Positions 57,967 to 64,000 of a stretch of 64,000 nucleotides of DNA are shown piece after piece. How positions within the stretch are numbered: the stretch's first letter is position 1; every line of letters starts with the position of its first letter. The DNA comes from Adenanthera pavonina. Taxonomy: Eukaryota; Streptophyta; Magnoliopsida; Fabales; Fabaceae. Both the position numbers and the translations under genes were made by a program. Where the stretch lies: NCBI GenBank assembly GCA_026686845.1, contig JAIVEN010000002.1, positions 22,666,001-22,730,000 of the forward strand. Reading direction: 5' to 3'. The notes beneath the pieces were generated by a model that was not told the DNA's origin, did no database searches, and was given only the letters and a program-made list of their open reading frames with translations.

Positions 57967-59882
57967 TATTGGAGATTATGCTCTAAGTCAATTGTTTGGA
58001 TGCAAACAGTATCTTTATTGAAAGATTATTTTGTCATCTCTATTATATTATTTTCATATTTTCTTTATAATAGAATTTATGATAATTATATAATAATATA
58101 ATTATTCTAAATGTCACTAGTCAATTATCATTGTGGGAATAATGACGAATTAAGACTAGTATGATCTTGATTGATGATAATATGATAATCATGTATGAAA
58201 ATATAAATCAAAATCATATGCATATTGTTAGAGATCAAGGTATTGTACTGACCTGCTATGAAATAGCTGTATGGACCCAAGATATAGTTTTGTCATTAAG
58301 CCCTCAGATTTAAGATCTCTAGAAATTCCTACAGGATAAACATTGTATCTTGGGATAATTAGAATTCACTCTTTAACCAGGTGATGATATAGGTTACATT
58401 CATATATAATGGAATCCATGTGATGGATGTTCAGTGATCAAGATAGGATTTGTCCCTTTTAATATAAGAGAGATATCTCTGAGCCCTTAAAACTGAGAAA
58501 TGCATGGTCATGATCAAATGAAAAAAGTTTTCATTTATTTAGTCAGTCGAGCTTGGGATCGTGAAAGCATAGTTAAGTAATATGTGGGTGATAGTTGAAT
58601 GTCTCATGTTTAATCTAGATATAGTGTGACAAAAGGGACATGACACGTACTATAAGATAGGTTGTATCGGATCATCGATCTTCATATAATTTTGGTAGTC
58701 ATAATGTTTTGCTAGAGATCACTTATGACTTATGCAACCGAAAGAAATTTCGAGCTTATTGCCAACCTTAAATGAACCTATAGGGTCACACCCAGGAACG
58801 GGTATGATGCAAATTAGAACATTCAAATTTATTGAATCCAAAAAAATATCCTAGTCCATTGTATCTCTCTGTTCTATATTCTATCTTATTTTAGAATAGA
58901 ATATTCTAGAAATTCTCTTATTTAGAATAAGAGAATAATATCCTATTAGTAATATGAATATTCTGAAAGATTTTCTAATTTGATTAAGAGGATATAATTT
59001 TATTGAATAATAAAATAATAGTTTATCTCTCTTCTAGAAGGTGGTAAGAGAAATTAATACATATATATTAATTTCGATATATATATATATGTGATATATA
59101 TATATTTCATTTCATTTAAATAAGTATAAGTGTTATTTAAATTAAATGAACATAATGTTTAATTTAATTTAAATGATATATTTAAATTAAATAAATATTG
59201 AAATTAATTTAAATAATATATTTAAATTAAATAAAGATAATGTCTAATTTAATTTAAATGTTAGATTAAACAGATATGTGGATTAATTTAAATTATATAT
59301 AATTAAATTAGATATGATCTAATTTAAATTATATATATTTAAATTAATCGATAAGTTAGTGGATAAATCAATTTAAATAAAGTATTTAAATTGATAATTA
59401 AATTAACATTACTTCAAACTTACCTGATAAGTTAGCAATTAAGGATAAATTTAAATTAATATTTAAATTAATTTAATTAAATTAGCTTGGACATAAAATA
59501 TTTAATTTAAATAATATATTTAAATTAAATGTGACTAGTTTGAAAAATAAGCCACTTCCTTTTATCAATAGAAAAAACTAGGAATCTCTAAGGTACGTCG
59601 TATTTCATACTTTATTCCACTTACTACTTCTCCATCTTCTATTCTACACATTACTTAGAGAAAGAGAGTGAAAGAGAAACATAACACTTTATATTAAAAT
59701 TAAAAAGGTGATCTTTTTTTAAGATTCGAGCTGTTAGCACACTATCTATTAAATTCCTCTCCATGTGAATACCATAGAGGGTGAATACTCGGGAGATGTT
59801 TACCTTGATCCGGTCAATCAATCACTCAGACAGAAAAAGCATAAAGGAATTTCTGCTACCTTTGTATGCCAAAATCCTAACA
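57967..59882. mobile_element. Solo LTR, 1.9 kb, copia-type candidate
   Basis: The start TATTGGAGATTATGCTCTAA and end CCAAAATCCTAACA are flanked by AATAT at 57962-57966 and 59883-59887, a perfect 5-bp direct repeat. Internal text (ACCTATAGGGTCACACCC near 58780; TTGATCCGGTCAATCAATCA near 59807) is of a type I associate with plant LTRs. The 59080-59530 part is almost only ATTTAAATTAA-type palindromic words. No coding capacity. The terminal dinucleotides are TA...CA, not the usual TG...CA, so the left boundary is less certain. Confidence 0.55.
59080..59530. repeat. ATTTAAATTAA-rich palindromic tract
   Basis: Dozens of copies of AATTTAAATTAAAT-like words in both senses, interrupted by GATAATGTCTAATTT. 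Highly self-complementary. Part of the LTR above. Confidence 0.6.
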
Positions 59883-60179
59883 AATATGTGAGAAAATTTC
59901 GCGGGTTGTTGTGGGGTTGGTTTTTGTTTTGGGGGATGGGGGTGGGGGTGAACTCGGATTAAAAGCGACCCATATATAGTTTGAAATCATTAGAAGAATC
60001 AAGCGAAAAACAACACAAGCCTTGCAGAAACAAAATATAAAATTGGCAGACCATTTAGAGATATATATGAATCCCATCAACAAGCCTCTTAATTTCTAGG
60101 ATCAACGGAAGATCCAAAATACAAAAAGAAAGAGCCAACACAACAGTTTTCACACCAAAAGTTGAGATACACAAACCCT

Positions 60180-61715
60180 TTATGCATTTGGGCTTAGTTG
60201 AGGCTCAACTCCCTTCAACTTCAACCCCACGACATGTTGTGTTATGTCTTCAATTAGCAGTGACATGTTTAGCCAAGAAGATCCTCCTTTCTCCATTGCC
60301 TTTTTCGCCATCTGTGCGTAATTCCTTGCTCTTTCTCTTATTCCTTCACTTTCTTCTTCTTCTCCCATTACTTTCTCTATAGCCTCCTTCACATTTTCCC
60401 TCTTCACCTGAACTCCATACTTGTCTTCCTCCCCAAAATTTAAAGCAATCTCAACACCCACCTTCACACCTGTCTGCAACAACTGCACAACAACCTTCTC
60501 ATTGTAAAACTGCTCAGCAAACAAAGGAAATGTTACTAATGGCACACCACTACAGATCCCTTCCAGACTAGAATTCCAACCACAATGTGTTATGAATGCA
60601 CCTATTGCTGTGTGTGACAGTACCAACACCTGAGGCGCCCAACCCCTTATTACTATTCCTCTTCCTTTTACTCTCACCTCCAATCCATCTTCCTTCAGTA
60701 GCTTCTCCATTTCCTCTCTTTTGTATGCTCCTCTCAGCACCCAAATGAATGGTCTCTTTGTAGCTTCTAGTCCCAGACCTAGCTCCATCAATTGTTCTGG
60801 TGTTATGCGGTTCAAGCTTCCAAGGCAGACAAAGATTACAGATCTTGCAGGCCATGAATCCAGCCATTTCAAATAGTGGCCTTCTTCCTCGTTGGAATCT
60901 GCCATGCCTCTCTGAGCCTTATCCAAGCTGTCCTTGTTGGATAGTGAGACAGGACCAATGCACCAAACCTTTTGCCCTGTGACTTTCTTATACTCTTTCA
61001 CGTATTCTGGTTCCAACTCTTCGAAACTGTTCACTACCACCCCATAGGCTTCTTTTTCAGCTTCTCTTACATTCTCCATAAAGGCATTAATGTCATGGCA
61101 TTTACTTACATTAAAGGATTTTGGAAGCTGAGGTTTCTTAAATACAATTCTATGAGGCAATCCGGGGACAACGAATGCTTCTGAATCAGAGTCGACGTCC
61201 TCATACACCTTAGAAGTGCACAAGCAGTGATTGCATAATAGATTGAAGCAATTAGTTCCATCGAATATTATTCTTGGAACTTGGAACTTTCTCGCAACAG
61301 CAGCTACTGATGGAACGTATCTGTCAGATATTATACAGGTGGGAGGTGGACTAAGCGTTTCAAAGAGTTCTCCAAGTGGGTCCTGCAACTTACACAAAGC
61401 CTTGAAAAAGTTCATCTTCACATCCATGGACGTCAGAGTGTCAACGCTCTCATGTCCCTCAGGCACACCAGCCTCAGCACTTGGGAACTTAAAAAGTCGA
61501 AGGTGGATTGGTGAACCTGACTGGATCTCTCTTTCAATGGTGGCTTTGACTCGCATGCCATTGAGGGGTGTGGTCACTATGGTCACTTCCACATTTTGCC
61601 GAGCCAACAGCCTAGCAATGTCCACCATGGGAAGAAGATGGCCTGGAGCCATTAAGGGTATCAGAACAAGGTGGAGCTCAAGCTTCTGCGTCATCATGGC
61701 AAGCATAGATTCCAT
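60180..61715 (-). CDS. UDP-glycosyltransferase, UGT73 group
   Basis: A 511-residue intronless family 1 glycosyltransferase, close paralogue of the gene at 32982-34523. The catalytic His is in LMAPGHLLPMVDIARLLA (H26, with the usual GH) and the partner Asp in CIISDRYVPS (D131). The PSPG box spans W359 to Q402, beginning WAPQVLVLSHTAIGAF and containing HCGWNS; the last residue is Gln, as in UDP-glucose-using members. No stop, frameshift or missing key residue. The start is MESMLAMMTQKL. Compared with its paralogue, this copy keeps consensus GH and WAPQ, so it is the better candidate for the ancestral activity. The acceptor substrate is unknown. The coding sequence ends ...SPNA, the same end seen in decayed form in the 51-kb pseudogene. 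Confidence 0.95.
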   Translation of the reverse strand: MESMLAMMTQKLELHLVLIPLMAPGHLLPMVDIARLLARQNVEVTIVTTPLNGMRVKATIEREIQSGSPIHLRLFKFPSAEAGVPEGHESVDTLTSMDVKMNFFKALCKLQDPLGELFETLSPPPTCIISDRYVPSVAAVARKFQVPRIIFDGTNCFNLLCNHCLCTSKVYEDVDSDSEAFVVPGLPHRIVFKKPQLPKSFNVSKCHDINAFMENVREAEKEAYGVVVNSFEELEPEYVKEYKKVTGQKVWCIGPVSLSNKDSLDKAQRGMADSNEEEGHYLKWLDSWPARSVIFVCLGSLNRITPEQLMELGLGLEATKRPFIWVLRGAYKREEMEKLLKEDGLEVRVKGRGIVIRGWAPQVLVLSHTAIGAFITHCGWNSSLEGICSGVPLVTFPLFAEQFYNEKVVVQLLQTGVKVGVEIALNFGEEDKYGVQVKRENVKEAIEKVMGEEEESEGIRERARNYAQMAKKAMEKGGSSWLNMSLLIEDITQHVVGLKLKGVEPQLSPNA

Positions 61716-62060
61716 GGACGTATGGGATTATTTGATCTGAACTTGCTGGTTATGCTCAAGCTTCTGAGTTAGCGGATGTTATGTAGGCATGCAAGGTTGC
61801 GGTTGTTCTTATCATGAAATGAAATGACGCAAGAGCTTACGTACGTGGTTCTGAGAAACACAGGACTGAGAAACATACATGAATCTAGAGGCGGTGAACA
61901 TAATAGTATGTTCTATCCGATGATGTTGGGAGAGACTGTTTAACAAGAAGCTTCCTTGGTCAGTAAGAGGATATCCCATGAGCTGGTTGGCCAGAGATGT
62001 CTGTACGATGTGGATCTTCAAAATGAGTTTTGATTGTCGTCCAGAGAAGCTCGTGAGTTG
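61716..62060 (-). promoter_or_regulatory. Upstream region of the 60-kb UGT, shared with other copies
   Basis: CATGAAATGAAATGAC at 61814, CATACATGAATC near 61875 and GATGTTGGGAGAGAC at 61922 are conserved with the 51-kb pseudogene and in part with the 34-kb gene, at similar distances from the start (190-210 bp). No convincing TATA box was found here. Confidence 0.5.
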
Positions 62061-62817
62061 TGACTTTCAATGCATGGACCACAAGCTGTTCGATCTTCTT
62101 TTTTTTCCTTTTATGATTGAAGGAGGAATAAAAATATGAAGGGGATGTGTTAAGCTGGTTTAGTGAAAGCAATCCACGTTTTCTGTCAAGTGAATCACAT
62201 GAATGCGTATCTTTGTAACAGAAAATCTGTCACGGAAAGAAATAATGGGATAGAAAATCGTAAATAGTAAAAGGCCAACAGATTTGATTTTTTCTTTTTG
62301 GTTGGATTAAACCGACGCGAAAGGGAAAGTTTAGTCCAGGTGAGCAGATTTCATCCTGGAAAAAACTAGGCGTAATGTTATATCCATCTGGGAACTATTA
62401 GATATGGAATCTCATCAATTATGAGCAATAGACAGATTCATAATTTTTAAAAAAGTAATTGTAAATATATTATATTTTTGTTTCATTTCAGTATCAAAAA
62501 AATATTTTTTTAAAAAAACTTAATTATATGTTACATTTACTTTTTTAAAACAAATTAAAAGTACAGTTACTGTATTTGATAGTTCGTAAATATATACCCA
62601 ACCGGGATAAAAGTTGATTTCTGTAAATTAGTACAATAAGAAAATATTTTACTATAAGTTATTTATAGTAATCATATGGGAATTTTTAAATATTGAAGCT
62701 ATATTTTTTATATATATAATTTGCTAGAACATTCACTGTACGGCAGTTATCAAAAAGAATATTTGAGAAATTATTTATATTTTTAATAATAAATTCATTC
62801 TAAAAATATATTATAAT

Positions 62818-62867
62818 AAATATAAGTATTACCATAGTTTGCCAAAAAAAAATATAAGTATTGCCAT
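62818..62867 (+). repeat. Micro-insertion flanked by an 18-bp direct repeat
   Basis: AAATATAAGTATTACCAT and AAATATAAGTATTGCCAT, 17 of 18 identical. The 14-bp insert is AGTTTGCC plus A. Confidence 0.75.
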
Positions 62868-63157
62868 GAGTTCATAAAAGTTTTAAATTAAATTAGCATG
62901 CATCGTTCAACTGATAGAAGTTACACCCTCTTAATTAAAAGTCTTGTATTTTTTAAATTAAATAAAATTTACATTCTTATTGGTATTTTCTATTGATATA
63001 ATTGATAAAAAATTAAAAAAAAACAAGATAAAGTTAAAGAATAAAAGTGAAATTTAGTACAATTAATGGACCAAAAATATATTTTTACCTAAAATAAATA
63101 ATAAAGATATATTCTTTTCATTTCAAATTAGAAAAACCATTAGACTTTTAAACTAAA

Positions 63158-63196
63158 CATGATAGATAAGGTTGACCAAAAAGCATGATAGATAAG
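63158..63196 (+). repeat. Micro-insertion flanked by a 13-bp direct repeat
   Basis: CATGATAGATAAG at 63158-63170 and 63184-63196, perfect. The 13-bp insert is GTTGACCAAAAAG, the smallest in the window. Confidence 0.75.
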
Positions 63197-63462
63197 TGTA
63201 TGGATGTCAAATAATAACATGACATGACATGGACAATTTTTCATTTGCAAGCAATTGTATGATTCTAGCTACAATATTATACGCTTGTTTTGGGTGAATG
63301 AAAATTTCAGAATATTTAACCTTAGGACTACCAATATTAGTTTCTCGAACATTAGAGAGAAAGTAAAGAGAAATTTTGCTATATAATTATTAAATAATAT
63401 ATATTTATCTTGAAAATCCTAATAACTAACAATTAGTTTTATGAAAATTAGACCGAACTTGT

Positions 63463-64000
63463 CCAAATTAGTGAATTGGTGCTAGGATCAATCTAAAATT
63501 TTACAGAATTAATCAAGAAATAATTAAACTAGTAAAAAAATCATTTTACAAAAAAGAAATCAACTGGTACTAGTTTGTCTTGTTTAAACATTTGAATTTT
63601 TCAAAATTTTATTGATTTTTTTTTACCATGAGGACTTATAAGAGAATTTTATGGTTTGTTAACACAAGATAATATTGTTTTTGGTATAAATATTTTTTCT
63701 TTCTAAATTTTAATATTATTTAAGTGTTATTCTTATACATAATTATTAATAATTATATATTGGTGAAATGATTATTATGATTGTGATTATTAATTGACTA
63801 TTCTGAGTTTAATATGTAATTATGGATAAAATTTCCTTATTTAAATTGGAATATTAATTTATGAAATTATTAGTAAATAGTTCATTCAATTTTCTACATT
63901 ATATAAAATTAAAAATATATTAATTTAGTTACTACTAATTTGATCATAGTTTGACCATAGCCAAATCAATGAATCTTAAACAAATGTGATCTTTGATTGG
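63463..64000. mobile_element. Repeat element, copy B of a pair (cut by window end)
   Basis: GTGAATTGGTGCTAGGATC at 63473 and TTTGATCATAGTTTGACC with CAATGAATCTTAAACAA at 63937-63981 correspond, in inverted orientation, to the element at 1482-2023. The window ends before its other terminus. Confidence 0.4.

Larger units (their letters stand above)
62061..63462. other. Intergenic with two micro-insertions
   Basis: No gene. 62818-62867 and 63158-63196 are listed separately. The rest is AT-rich. Confidence 0.5.

Noticed and set aside
59765..59962. 65-codon plus-strand frame
   Set aside because: It overlaps the 3' end of the solo LTR and runs into G-rich low-complexity sequence.
61231..61740. 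169-codon plus-strand frame over the 60-kb UGT
   Set aside because: Antisense shadow; a similar shadow occurs over the 34-kb paralogue because the coding strands are alike.

Overview
The window is nuclear DNA from a eudicot plant: AT-rich, gene-poor and full of transposable-element debris. The evidence is plant-type gene families (UGT73 glycosyltransferases, an intronless CBF5 gene with telo-box and site II promoter motifs), a U5 snRNA gene with plant snRNA promoter elements, RTE-clade LINEs, and Stowaway, hAT-like and Tourist-like elements. I cannot name the species. No CRISPR array, operon or tRNA gene was seen.

Layout. 1-16 kb: repeats only, including a 1-kb foldback element of 119-bp units, a 5'-truncated RTE LINE, a SINE with target-site duplication (TSD), Stowaway-type MITEs and a CACTA-like end. 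16.1-18.6 kb: CBF5/dyskerin, the H/ACA snoRNP pseudouridine synthase. 19.8-27.2 kb: a decayed but structurally complete RTE-type LINE (13-bp TSD) split by a 4.0-kb solo LTR (5-bp TSD TAGTT). 29.9-30.1 kb: a U5 snRNA gene on the minus strand. 32-62 kb: a dispersed array of UGT73-like genes, all on the minus strand, with intact genes at 33.0-34.5 and 60.2-61.7 kb and broken copies at 45.2 and 51.4-51.9 kb. Between them lie copia fragments, hAT-like elements, nested MITEs and a 1.9-kb solo LTR. 62-64 kb: repeats only; the right edge carries an inverted relative of an element at 1.5-2.0 kb.

The genes form no single pathway. CBF5 and U5 are housekeeping RNA-processing genes; the UGT array is a lineage-type expansion of small-molecule glycosyltransferases whose copies share their upstream region as well as the coding part.

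The most unusual pattern is a set of about 18 micro-insertions scattered from 0.5 to 63 kb. In each, 13-23 bp (one is 54 bp) lie between two direct copies of a 9-19-bp target sequence. The insert usually ends in a run of A, often preceded by CC (GTTGACC-A, TGTTAGCC-A, AGTTTGCC-A, TTTCACCCC-A). They look like target-primed retrotransposition events that kept only the last few bases of a SINE-like donor. This is an inference from the sequence and is the first thing I would test.
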